A DNA stretch of 64,000 nucleotides from Thalassospira profundimaris (GTDB taxonomy: Bacteria > Pseudomonadota > Alphaproteobacteria > Rhodospirillales > Thalassospiraceae), in assembly GCF_003326795.1 (NCBI RefSeq), contig NZ_JPWI01000001.1:496001-560000 (forward strand). The letters run 5' to 3'. Position 1 is the stretch's first letter, and each line of letters opens with the position of its first letter. The notes under the pieces were generated by a model, which was not told where the DNA came from, did no database searches, and saw only the letters and a list, made by a program, of their open reading frames with translations. A program made the position numbers and the translations under genes. Below, piece after piece: positions 9,141-17,279 of the stretch.

Positions 9141-9788
9141 ATGCGCGGATACCTTCACAACCTTTCTGGCCATAACGTGCTGTTTTGTATGGCGGCACCG
9201 GCGGAGTATGGCGACTACCTCAAAGCGCGTTTTACGCCATTGATGATCGGGGTTGGGCCAGTGGAGGCTGCGATTAATCTGACCGCGGCACTGACCGAGC
9301 TGAAACTTTCCGATGATCTGCCCGATCTTGTGGTCACACTGGGCTCGGCCGGGTCGCGGACCCTGGAACAGGCCGAGGTTTATCAGGCGATTTCCGTATC
9401 CTATCGCGACATGGACGCATCGGTTCTGGGTTTTGAAAAGGGCTGTACGCCGTTTGTGAATCTGCCTGCCGAGATCAGCATGGAACTGCGCATTCCGGGC
9501 ATCCCCGAAGCCCGTTTGTCGACCGGGGCCAATGTGGTGTCGGGGGCGGCCTATGACGTGATTGATGCCGATATGGTCGATATGGAAAGCTTTGCCATTC
9601 TGCGGGCCTGCCACAAATTTGATGTGCCGCTGATCGGGCTTCGTGGCATTTCAGATGGCAAGGAAGAGCTTAAGAAGCTTTCAGACTGGACGGCCTATCT
9701 GCATGTGATTGACGAGAAGCTTGCCATCGCCGTTGATGCGCTTAAAGCAGGCCTTGAAAGCGGCGAGATCAGCATTTCCAAACGCTGA
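9141..9788 (+). CDS. 5'-methylthioadenosine/S-adenosylhomocysteine nucleosidase-like protein
   Basis: A 215-residue phosphorylase/nucleosidase-fold enzyme. MTA/SAH nucleosidases hydrolyse methylthioadenosine and S-adenosylhomocysteine to adenine and a thioribose, salvaging methionine and removing a methyltransferase inhibitor. Visible features are the early Glu (AAPAEYG), GVGPVEAA, the ribose-binding Met-Glu pair in VDMESFAI, and the catalytic Asp in LRGISDG. Identity to the E. coli enzyme looks low, so the exact nucleoside is uncertain. GGAAG precedes ATG 9141. It is convergent with the ThDP enzyme gene. Confidence 0.8.
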   Translation: MRGYLHNLSGHNVLFCMAAPAEYGDYLKARFTPLMIGVGPVEAAINLTAALTELKLSDDLPDLVVTLGSAGSRTLEQAEVYQAISVSYRDMDASVLGFEKGCTPFVNLPAEISMELRIPGIPEARLSTGANVVSGAAYDVIDADMVDMESFAILRACHKFDVPLIGLRGISDGKEELKKLSDWTAYLHVIDEKLAIAVDALKAGLESGEISISKR

Positions 9789-9823
9789 TCCCGCCCAAAA
9801 TCCTCAGAACTCAGTAGCGCGAC

Positions 9824-11491
9824 TCAGCTGCCTGCCCGTATCTGATCAAGGGTCTTGATCGGGGTTAAGGCCTGTGGGTCGACCTGGACTTCGATGATCG
9901 CGGGTTTGCCACTGGCAACCGCACGGTCAAAGGCCGGGCCGAAATCCTCGGTCCGCGTGACGGTTTCGCCGTGCCCGCCAAAGGCCACCGCATAGGCCGC
10001 AAAATCCGGGTTATGAAGTTCGGTGCCCGAAACGCGACCGGGATAGTTGCGTTCCTGATGCATGCGGATGGTGCCGAACATACCGTTATTGACGACGATG
10101 GTGATGATGTTTGCGCCATATTGAACGGCGGTGGCGAATTCCTGCCCATGCATCAAAAAGCACCCGTCACCAGCAAGGCAGACCACCGGGCGATCGGGGT
10201 GGGCAAGCTTGGCCGACACTGACGCCGGAAGGCCATAACCCATCGAACCCGATGTCGGGGCCAGTTCGGTGCGATATTCCCGATAGCGGAAGAAACGATG
10301 CAGGAAGGCGGCATAATTTCCCGCCCCGTTGGTGACAATGGCATTGTCGGGCAGTTTGTCGCGCAATTCCGCAATCACATGGGCCATCTTGACATCGCCC
10401 GGCGTATCAAGCGGGGTGGAAAAGGCGACATAGGCCGCATGGGCGGTTTCAATCATCTCGTCACGGGCAGACCCATCAACCGGCTCCATCATCGCAATGG
10501 CACGCAGGAAGGATCGCTGTGACGCGTTGATCGCGACATCCGGGCGATAAACCCGACCCAGTTCATCTGGCCCGGCATAGACATGAACCAGCTTCTGTTT
10601 CGGGCAGGGGATATCAAGCAGGCTATAGCCGCTGCTGGTCATTTCCCCCATGCGCGAGCCGACCAAAATCACCAGATCACTGTCACGGATGAATTCGGCA
10701 AGCCTGGGATTGATCCCGATGCCGACATCGCCGACAAAGTGGCTGTGCGTGTTGGGGATATAGTCCTGACAGCGGAAGGATGTCGCGATGGCAACATTGT
10801 TTCGAAATGCAAACGATTTAAGGTTTTCCGTCGCTTCCCGGGTCCAGCTGCCCCCGCCAACGATCATGATCGGTTGTTTGGCCCTGGAAAGTGCATCGCG
10901 GAAACGTGCGACATCTTCGGGGGCTGTTTTGGCCTCGATCGGGACATAGGGTTTGGCGTCTGCTACCTCGGAGCTTGAGGACAGCATGTCTTCTGGCAGG
11001 GCCAGAACCACCGGGCCGGGGCGCCCCGATGTCGCGATGTGATAGGCGTGGCTGATATATTCCGGGATACGGTTGATGTCATCAATCTGCCCGACCCATT
11101 TGGCGAGCGGTTCGAACATCTTGCGATAGTCGACTTCCTGAAATGCTTCGCGATCCACCATGTCGCGCCCGATCTGCCCGACCAGAAGGATCATCGGTGT
11201 GCTGTCCTGATGGGCGACATGCACGCCAGCCGATGCATTGGTGGCACCGGGGCCGCGCGTGACCATGCAGATGCCGGGCTTTCCGGTCAGTTTGCCATAG
11301 GCCTCGGCCATGATGGCGGCACCGCCTTCCTGACGGCAAATGATCGGATCAATCGCGGGATGGTCAACCAGACCATCAAGGACGGCAAGATAGCTTTCAC
11401 CTGGCACCAGAAAGACGCGTTCCGCGCCGTGCAGGGCCAATTGATCAACCAGAATACGACCGCCGTGGCGCATTTCTGTTTTCCCGGACAT
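9824..11491 (-). CDS. Thiamine diphosphate-dependent enzyme of the acetolactate synthase family
   Basis: A 555-residue cytoplasmic ThDP enzyme with the three-domain layout of acetolactate synthase large subunits. The catalytic Glu is in CRQEGGAAIMAEAYG. The central domain is NAD/FAD-like (VGGGSW). The ThDP-Mg motif GDGCFLMHGQE ends in VNN near the C-terminus. ATG 11491 has CGGAG ten bases upstream and is preferred over the in-frame start at 11542. There is no small regulatory subunit gene next to it, so it is probably not the biosynthetic IlvB; benzoylformate decarboxylase-, glyoxylate carboligase- or oxalyl-CoA decarboxylase-like roles are possible. Substrate not assignable from sequence. 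Confidence 0.85.
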   Translation of the reverse strand: MSGKTEMRHGGRILVDQLALHGAERVFLVPGESYLAVLDGLVDHPAIDPIICRQEGGAAIMAEAYGKLTGKPGICMVTRGPGATNASAGVHVAHQDSTPMILLVGQIGRDMVDREAFQEVDYRKMFEPLAKWVGQIDDINRIPEYISHAYHIATSGRPGPVVLALPEDMLSSSSEVADAKPYVPIEAKTAPEDVARFRDALSRAKQPIMIVGGGSWTREATENLKSFAFRNNVAIATSFRCQDYIPNTHSHFVGDVGIGINPRLAEFIRDSDLVILVGSRMGEMTSSGYSLLDIPCPKQKLVHVYAGPDELGRVYRPDVAINASQRSFLRAIAMMEPVDGSARDEMIETAHAAYVAFSTPLDTPGDVKMAHVIAELRDKLPDNAIVTNGAGNYAAFLHRFFRYREYRTELAPTSGSMGYGLPASVSAKLAHPDRPVVCLAGDGCFLMHGQEFATAVQYGANIITIVVNNGMFGTIRMHQERNYPGRVSGTELHNPDFAAYAVAFGGHGETVTRTEDFGPAFDRAVASGKPAIIEVQVDPQALTPIKTLDQIRAGS

Positions 11492-11719
11492 GTCTGAAGA
11501 ACTCCGTATGGTGGGGCAAAATACGTGATTTGCGTTATTCATTTTTGGCGCGGTGGATGCGCAAATTCGATTTCATCATGAATTCGGGGCCAAGGTAAAG
11601 ATGCCAAGTTGACAAACAGTCATAAAATTCGACGTATTGTTTATTAATTCTAAAAAGTGACGGATTTACTGCGATCCAAGCAGTATGATCTTCTGTATAA
11701 TTGGAAAATAGCAGTATTT

Positions 11720-12274
11720 TCAGAAATACCGTTCGGCGATGCGAACAATATCGCCGGGCATGACGATGGTTGCCAGATTGGCCGGGATGGAAACACGGGC
11801 GGTATCATTGCCGCGCAGGATTTCGATATCGTCTTCATCCCCTCGATAGGTCATGCCACCCCCGATGGCGATGGCATTGAGAACATTCATGCCCGGCACA
11901 TAATCATATGATCCGGGTTGATTGACCTCGCCGACGATGAAGAACGGGCGAAAGGCAATGACTTCGACCGTAACATCGGGATGGCGCAAATATCCGTCCT
12001 GATAGGCATCGTGAATAAGGGCGCGCGTTTGATCGGCGGTCTGACCACGGACAACAACCGGCCCGATCAGTGCCAGGTTCAACCGTCCTTGCGCATCAAT
12101 TGTGAAGTCACCCGAAAGATCGGGCTCCCCGAACACCGTAATGCGCAGTGTATCGCCACTATCAAGGGCATAGAGGGTCTGTGCGATTGCATGAGCCGTC
12201 ATCGCGAACATCCCCGACAGGATGGTCAGCATGATGATGATTGATGTGATGGCGCGGTTGAGGCTGGTGGACAT
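11720..12274 (-). CDS. Polysaccharide export protein (short Wza type)
   Basis: A 184-residue secreted or outer-membrane protein. An N-terminal signal peptide ends around AHAIAQ. The Poly_export domain follows (YALDSGDTLRITVFGEPDLSG), then one SLBB domain (FFIVGEVNQPGSYDYVPGM). There is no lipobox cysteine, unlike E. coli Wza. Its ATG lies directly after the stop of the preceding outer-membrane gene (TAA then ATG), so the two are coupled. It probably forms part of the outer-membrane exit for a polysaccharide. It is the last gene of the set; about 230 bases without a gene follow. Confidence 0.88.
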   Translation of the reverse strand: MSTSLNRAITSIIIMLTILSGMFAMTAHAIAQTLYALDSGDTLRITVFGEPDLSGDFTIDAQGRLNLALIGPVVVRGQTADQTRALIHDAYQDGYLRHPDVTVEVIAFRPFFIVGEVNQPGSYDYVPGMNVLNAIAIGGGMTYRGDEDDIEILRGNDTARVSIPANLATIVMPGDIVRIAERYF

Positions 12275-13540
12275 TTACATCTCCAACTTCAGGCTGATCA
12301 GGCTTTGCAAACGGCGGTAATCTTCGCCGCTGCTATTGGATTGGCGGATATCGTGATCAATTGCACCGCTGATTCTGGCAAAACGGTTGAGGTGATAATC
12401 CGCATTCAGGCCGAATGTCGCGATGCGGTCCTGACGGGTGACTTGCTGAAAATCTTCATCGCTATAGGTGGCATTCAACCCGATCTGAAGATTGCGGCGC
12501 AGTTCATGGGATATCCCGATCCCGAAATCAAAGGCCAGAATACCACTGGCACCGGTGACCGTGGTTTCCCGAACGGTTCGGGCAGCATTCAGGGTCAGGT
12601 GGCTCAGACGTGTCACTGACCAGTCGATATCAGCGCGCAATGTATAGTCGTTGATATTGCCAAAGGACGGATCGACATAGCTTTGGCTCATCCAGCCTGC
12701 GGCCAGATCGGCCCTGATCAGGTCGGTCAGATCAAACCGCATACCGCCAAGCATTTGAAATCCGGCCGAGTCACGATTAAGGCCGCTATCATCGGGTGTT
12801 CTGTCATATTGCCGTTGATTAAGCGTCATCTCGCCATAGGCTTCGCGCCCAAGATCAAGGGGCAAAAGCGCACGGATGGTTTCACGGGTTTCAAGGCGAT
12901 TGCGATCATCATTGCGGATCAGGGTTCCGTTGATTGCCGTGCTGTCATCAAATTCAACCCGCCGGAGGGACAGGCGCGACTCATATCGCCAGCCCCTGGT
13001 GACATAGCGTCCGCCGATATGGGCACGCACATCGCGATAGATCACCGGTTCCCGTGCGGCGGTTGAGACATCGTTGCTGCCGCGCGGGTCATGACGACGT
13101 TGCCAGTCAATCGCCCCGTCAAGCGATGACGTGCCAAGATCAAGGCTTCCGGCAGCCTTAAGGTCTGCATCCTGATAATTGTCGTCATCAGATCTGGCAA
13201 AAAAGCCAAGTTCCCCGCCCATGGCGAGATGCATCTGAAAAAACGGCCAGTCACCGCTAAGTGCCAGTCTTGGGGCAAGGGTGGTGATCACATCGGATTG
13301 CCGGTTGGATTCGGTCAGAAAGATATTGTCGTCATATTGCGCACGGCTGGTGATTTCCGGTGTCAGAACGAAGCGGCCGAGCCGGATGTGGCGCTGATCT
13401 TCGGGGACTGTGTGACGGTTTGCGGTGCTGTCTGTTGATTGCGCCTGTACTGGCGGGCTGCCCCAGAACATGGCGCCCACGCAGATCACCATAAATGCCA
13501 AACGGCAAGGTCTGAAGTCTGTGTTGGCGCAGTGTGGCAT
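12275..13540 (-). CDS. Outer-membrane beta-barrel protein of an exopolysaccharide locus
   Basis: A 421-residue protein with a signal peptide (hydrophobic core, cleavage near PVQAQS) and alternating hydrophobic/polar strands, such as YESRLSLRRVEF, HLTLNAARTVRE and LQIGLNATYSDEDF, that indicate a barrel of the BBP2/OMP_b-brl_2 type found in alphaproteobacterial EPS clusters. The C-terminus ends in a barrel-like LQSLISLKLEM. Its ATG overlaps the stop of the sugar transferase gene by one base (TGATG). A role as porin or anchor for polysaccharide export is inferred from context. Confidence 0.8.
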   Translation of the reverse strand: MPHCANTDFRPCRLAFMVICVGAMFWGSPPVQAQSTDSTANRHTVPEDQRHIRLGRFVLTPEITSRAQYDDNIFLTESNRQSDVITTLAPRLALSGDWPFFQMHLAMGGELGFFARSDDDNYQDADLKAAGSLDLGTSSLDGAIDWQRRHDPRGSNDVSTAAREPVIYRDVRAHIGGRYVTRGWRYESRLSLRRVEFDDSTAINGTLIRNDDRNRLETRETIRALLPLDLGREAYGEMTLNQRQYDRTPDDSGLNRDSAGFQMLGGMRFDLTDLIRADLAAGWMSQSYVDPSFGNINDYTLRADIDWSVTRLSHLTLNAARTVRETTVTGASGILAFDFGIGISHELRRNLQIGLNATYSDEDFQQVTRQDRIATFGLNADYHLNRFARISGAIDHDIRQSNSSGEDYRRLQSLISLKLEM

Positions 13541-14286
13541 CAGGCAAACCGCCGGTCATGTTGCAAGTCATGTTGCAAGTCATGTTGCAGATCAGGCGAT
13601 TGGTCGGATGTGCCTTCATGGGCGGGATCATTGGGGATCGCACGGTTCTGAAATGGCAACAGGGCAGTTGCCAGCAAAATGGTGCCATCAAGCCGAGCAG
13701 ACTGGCGAGAAATATAATCAAGATCATGGGCAATCCGGGCGCGTAACTGTTGATGGTCGTTCACAGGACCGCGCCACCCGTTAATTTGCGCCCAGCCGGT
13801 GATGCCGGGTTTTGCAGTCAGGCGGCTTTCGTAACCGGGCAGGGTGAACGAAAACAATGCGTGATCGGCAAGGCTGTGCGGACGCGGGCCGACCAGTGAC
13901 ATCTCGCCACGCAGAACATTGAAAAGTTGCGGCAATTCATCAAGCCCGCTGATGCGCAGTCTGGTGGTCAAAAGATCGGCCGATTTGGTGATGATGGGGG
14001 AAACCGGACGACAGGTCTGATCACGCAGGGTGCGGAACTTGTAGATCGTAAAGATCGTCGCATTCCTGCCAACCCGATGCTGGGTAAAGATCGGGCGGTT
14101 AAAGCCAAGCATGCGCAGGGCAGCAGCAATCATGATCATGACAGGTGCCAAAGCCAGAAGGACGACCGTCGCAACGATGATATCGAAAGCGCGTTTCAGA
14201 ACGGAATGACAGTTGGAATTCGGGCGGAGACAAACCGATATATCATCAGCTTTGTGTCTGTCCCTGACCAACCGTGATGCCCCCAC
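13540..14286 (-). CDS. Initiating sugar-phosphate transferase (bacterial sugar transferase family)
   Basis: A 248-residue monotopic membrane enzyme that would transfer a sugar phosphate to undecaprenyl phosphate and start a polysaccharide repeat unit. Motifs visible are the membrane helix (FDIIVATVVLLALAPV), the KFRT motif and GLDELPQLFNVLRGEMSLVGPRP, then PGITGWAQING. It is the short form without the N-terminal multi-helix region of WcaJ. The start is GTG at 14286. The C-terminal tail carries a four-residue repeat (LQHD three times) from a 12-bp tandem repeat. No flippase, polymerase or chain-length regulator is nearby. Confidence 0.88.
   Translation of the reverse strand: MGASRLVRDRHKADDISVCLRPNSNCHSVLKRAFDIIVATVVLLALAPVMIMIAAALRMLGFNRPIFTQHRVGRNATIFTIYKFRTLRDQTCRPVSPIITKSADLLTTRLRISGLDELPQLFNVLRGEMSLVGPRPHSLADHALFSFTLPGYESRLTAKPGITGWAQINGWRGPVNDHQQLRARIAHDLDYISRQSARLDGTILLATALLPFQNRAIPNDPAHEGTSDQSPDLQHDLQHDLQHDRRFA
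13556..13591. repeat. 12-bp tandem repeat, three copies
   Basis: Unit TCATGTTGCAAG: two perfect copies (13556-13567 and 13568-13579) and a third matching 10 of 12 bases (13580-13591). It lies within the 3' end of the sugar transferase gene and encodes the LQHD repeat. Because 12 is a multiple of three, copy-number change would alter tail length but not the frame. Confidence 0.95.
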
Positions 14287-14403
14287 ACCTGTATGGTTTC
14301 CTCAAGCAATATAACTCAGGGTAGATGAGTCTGGGGCATTTTCAAGTAAATATGTAATGGTCCTTGATCGATAGGATATTGTTTCTATTGATTTTCCGAA
14401 AGG

Positions 14404-15372
14404 TTAGCGCAGGGACGGGATTGAAGACAGGACCGTCTTCATCAGTTGCGGCTGGCGATTGACGCCGGTCTTGGAAAAGATGGTCTTAAGATATGTTCGG
14501 GCCGAACTGTGCGATATCCCGACAAGTTCGGCGGCCTGATCAAGGGCGAGTCCCTCGGCCAGTTTCTGGGTCAGTTTGGCTTCTGACCGGGTCAGTCCGA
14601 ACAAATCCATCAGATCATCAATCGCAGGCGGTTTCTGTTTTGCCGGATCGACCAGAATAACCATGAAGGTTGCTGTGCCAGCGGTCTTTTTGGGGATGCG
14701 TCGCACCAGAACCGAAAGCTTTTCCCCGTCGCGCTCAACCGAATAGCTTTGATGGTCACGCGGGGCCATGTTTGATGGCGGGTTCAGGAAACCGCCAAGT
14801 CCGTCGGGCACCGGTTCAATGATCAGGCGCCCCTGACTGCTTGACCGCACAAGCGATGACCCGCGCATCAGTTCAGCCGCCTGGGCATTCATATGCAGGA
14901 TCGAAAGCGTGTCATCAATAGCAACCACGCCCAGTTCAAACAGATCAAGAAAGTCGGTCGGCAGGGTTTCTTCAACATGGCCCTGACGGGCTGCGATCTC
15001 GCCTTCCAATCCCTCGAGAATGGTCTGAAGGTTGGTTGGTTTTGGATAGAACCGAAAGACGCCGAGCTCATTGACCGCGAGCAGTGCTGATTGCAGATCG
15101 GCATATCCCGTCAGCATCACGATGATCAGATCACTGCGCAGTGTGCGCAATTCGGCGGCCAGTTCCAGCCCCGACATGCCGGGCATGTGAATATCAAGGA
15201 TAACGACACCAATAGCCGGATCAGCAGAAATGGCATCGCGCGCGATGAAGGGATCATTGAAATAGACCGCATCCCAGCCGGGTCGCAAGCGCGCAAAGTT
15301 GCGCCGATGAGATGACAGAAGGTTTTCGTCATCGTCAACAAAGGCAATCCGCACCGGCGGTTTTTCAGTCAT
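14404..15372 (-). CDS. Response regulator with REC, PAS-like middle and LuxR-type HTH domains
   Basis: A 322-residue DNA-binding regulator. The receiver has acidic residues DDD at 13-15, phosphoacceptor Asp60 (VVILDIHMPGMSG), Thr in MLTGYAD and Lys in YPKP. The middle (about 150-240) resembles a PAS domain (IDDTLSILHMNAQAAEL). The C-terminus (about 262-322) is a LuxR/FixJ helix-turn-helix (LTRSEAKLTQKLAEGLALDQAAELVG). ATG 15372 has GGAGGG eight bases upstream. It is divergent from the REC-EAL gene and lies upstream of the polysaccharide genes on the same strand, making it a candidate regulator of both. Confidence 0.88.
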   Translation of the reverse strand: MTEKPPVRIAFVDDDENLLSSHRRNFARLRPGWDAVYFNDPFIARDAISADPAIGVVILDIHMPGMSGLELAAELRTLRSDLIIVMLTGYADLQSALLAVNELGVFRFYPKPTNLQTILEGLEGEIAARQGHVEETLPTDFLDLFELGVVAIDDTLSILHMNAQAAELMRGSSLVRSSSQGRLIIEPVPDGLGGFLNPPSNMAPRDHQSYSVERDGEKLSVLVRRIPKKTAGTATFMVILVDPAKQKPPAIDDLMDLFGLTRSEAKLTQKLAEGLALDQAAELVGISHSSARTYLKTIFSKTGVNRQPQLMKTVLSSIPSLR

Positions 15373-15526
15373 TAAAAAGTGCCCTCCACAAATGGGGATA
15401 TTGGACAAAGCCAGTCTGACACTATTCTGTGATCCTTCAAAGCCCCGGCTTGTAAACAAGCTGCAAATTTGCTGGAGGGCCCAACAAGATATCCTAGATT
15501 TCAGAGCATACCGGAGTTGTCCATTT
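15373..15526. promoter_or_regulatory. Divergent promoter region between REC-LuxR and REC-EAL genes
   Basis: A 154-base spacer must hold both promoters. Ribosome-binding sites are visible at each end (GGAGGG for the minus gene, GGAG for the plus gene). No convincing sigma-70 boxes or long dyad were recognised. Confidence 0.5.
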
Positions 15527-16705
15527 ATGGATGTGGTCAGTAAAAAACGTCCCGTCATTTTGATGGTTGATGATGATGAAAAGCTGTTGTCAGCGGTGCG
15601 TCGCACCCTTTCGACCAGCTTTGAATTCGTCACCTATTCAGATGGGCAGGAAGCATTGGACTGGTTGTCGCAGAATCGCGACCGGACCGACCTGATTATT
15701 GCTGATCTGGTGATGCCTACTCTCGACGGGATTTCCTTCCTGAAACAGGCCGCGCGCATGGCGCCGATGGTCAGTCGCATGTTGCTGTCTGGCAATGTTT
15801 CAAGCATTTCACTGCGCGAGGCGATCAATCAGGCAATGGTGACGCGCGTTCTTGCCAAACCGGTTTCGGTTGCTGTTCTGAAAGACGCTATTGACCGCGT
15901 GATCATGACCAGCAAGCCGGTTCCCAAGCCGCGCAAAGGTGTCACCCCCATGATGGTCAATGCCGCCATTGACCGCTCTGATTTCTATACCGTTCTGCAA
16001 CCGCGTTTCCGTGCCAGTGACCTTGGTCTGTGCGGGGTGGAAGTTCTGTGCCGGATTCCGTCGCTGGAAAAAGAGTTCGGCATTGATGAAATTTTCGAAG
16101 CCTGCCGCGATCATCCGGTGATCAACCGTCTGACAAGCCAGTTGATGGCGATCATGATCGATCAGGCCCCGCGCTATCGCGACCTTCTGGGGGAAAGCTG
16201 CAATCTGGCTGTCAACCTTTCGGCCTATTCGCTCAAGACGCCGGAATTTCTCGATCTGGTTATCCGTTTCTATGAAAAAATGCGGATGCGTGGCGTTGTT
16301 GTGACCTATGAGGTCCCCGAATATCAGGTGGCGCCCGATGACCATGATCTTCTGGCAAGTGCAGCGCGTCTGCGCGAACGGGGGATTGCGCTTCTGATTG
16401 ATGATTTCGGTTCGGGGAACAATTCGCTGGAACTGTTGCGTCACGAAATCTTTGCCGGGATCAAGCTTGATCGTGATCTGGTGGCCGGAATGATGACTGA
16501 TTTCCTTGACGATGCCTTTGTCGAATGGATCGCACAGGTCTGTTCGAAAATGGGGCTTTCGATTTCTGCCAAGGGGATCGAGAACGACAAGGTCGCTCAA
16601 AAACTGCAAATCTATGGCATTACCGAAATGCAGGGCTTCCATCTGGGCAGCCCGGTGCCACTTGATGTCTGGGAAGCCAGAACAAAGACGCAGATAAGTG
16701 CCTAG
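15527..16705 (+). CDS. Response regulator with C-terminal EAL-like domain, probably catalytically impaired
   Basis: A 392-residue cytoplasmic protein. The receiver (about 8-125) has phosphoacceptor Asp60 (IIADLVMPTLDG). The EAL-like domain spans about 145-390. Retained are Glu172 (VEVLCR in place of EALLR), Asn in VNLSAYSL, Glu in TYEVPE, Asp-Asp in IDDFGSG, Lys in IKLDRD and Gln in MQGFHLG. The Glu of the EGVE loop, proposed as general base in RocR (Glu352), is Lys349 here (SAKGIEND). The domain may bind but not hydrolyse c-di-GMP. ATG 15527 has GGAG ten bases upstream. Confidence 0.88.
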   Translation: MDVVSKKRPVILMVDDDEKLLSAVRRTLSTSFEFVTYSDGQEALDWLSQNRDRTDLIIADLVMPTLDGISFLKQAARMAPMVSRMLLSGNVSSISLREAINQAMVTRVLAKPVSVAVLKDAIDRVIMTSKPVPKPRKGVTPMMVNAAIDRSDFYTVLQPRFRASDLGLCGVEVLCRIPSLEKEFGIDEIFEACRDHPVINRLTSQLMAIMIDQAPRYRDLLGESCNLAVNLSAYSLKTPEFLDLVIRFYEKMRMRGVVVTYEVPEYQVAPDDHDLLASAARLRERGIALLIDDFGSGNNSLELLRHEIFAGIKLDRDLVAGMMTDFLDDAFVEWIAQVCSKMGLSISAKGIENDKVAQKLQIYGITEMQGFHLGSPVPLDVWEARTKTQISA

Positions 16706-16735
16706 GGGTGATTGACTGATTGCATAAAATCACCC
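16706..16735 (+). terminator. Hairpin after the REC-EAL gene
   Basis: GGGTGATT and AATCACCC form an 8-bp stem around a 14-base loop directly after the stop codon. The following sequence is only moderately T-rich, so it may be a weak terminator or an mRNA-end structure. Confidence 0.45.
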
Positions 16736-16796
16736 GTTAGTTATTGTTAAATCAACATGCTGGGGCCACTTTTGAAGCATGTAAGGGAGCATGGAT

Positions 16797-17279
16797 ATGA
16801 AACAAATGCGCTATGTGAAGTTGGTTGCACTTGTGGTCACGATGGTTGGCTTTTTTGCGATGCCGGCCTTTGCCGGTGGCACTCTGACAGTGACAAAACC
16901 CGACGGCGAGGTGGTCAGGATTTCCATGGACAAGCTCATGGAAATGCCGGCAAGCGAGTTTTACACATCGACCCCCTGGACCAACGGTGTCCAGAAGTTC
17001 AAGGGCGTATCGTTCAAGCTGCTGCTTGATACCTACGGGCTTGATGCCGAACTGGTGCGTGTTGCAGCCCTGAATGATTACAGCGTCATCGTGCCGACCA
17101 ATGTGTTGCGCAGTGACGAGGCCATTCTGGCCTATCACCTTAATGACGCCGAAATGTCCGTCCGGGAAAAGGGTCCGTTCTGGGTCGTGTTTCCCTATGA
17201 CAAGGATGTCCGCTTCCAGACCGATACCTATTGGTCATATTCCGTCTGGCAGGTGAAGTCGGTTGATGCAAAGAATTAA
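16797..17279 (+). CDS. Secreted Moco-oxidoreductase-fold protein lacking the cofactor cysteine
   Basis: A 160-residue periplasmic protein with a signal peptide cleaved near AFAGG. The rest resembles the oxidoreductase molybdopterin-binding (SUOX/YedY) fold, with the typical FKGVSFKLLLDTYG and SVWQVKSVD segments. No cysteine remains in the mature part, so the Moco thiolate ligand is missing and enzymatic activity is unlikely. ATG 16797 is preferred to ATG 16791 because AGGGAG then sits seven bases upstream. The 3' end overlaps the histidine kinase gene by 14 bases, so it is probably a periplasmic ligand-binding partner of that kinase. Confidence 0.8.
   Translation: MKQMRYVKLVALVVTMVGFFAMPAFAGGTLTVTKPDGEVVRISMDKLMEMPASEFYTSTPWTNGVQKFKGVSFKLLLDTYGLDAELVRVAALNDYSVIVPTNVLRSDEAILAYHLNDAEMSVREKGPFWVVFPYDKDVRFQTDTYWSYSVWQVKSVDAKN

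Noticed and set aside
12305-13066. Plus-strand frames opposite the outer-membrane barrel gene
   Set aside because: The minus-strand gene has a signal peptide, barrel pattern and tight coupling to its neighbours; the plus frames have no start signals.
13556-13591. Tandem repeat as a CRISPR array
   Set aside because: The units are contiguous 12-bp copies without spacers and are inside a coding sequence.
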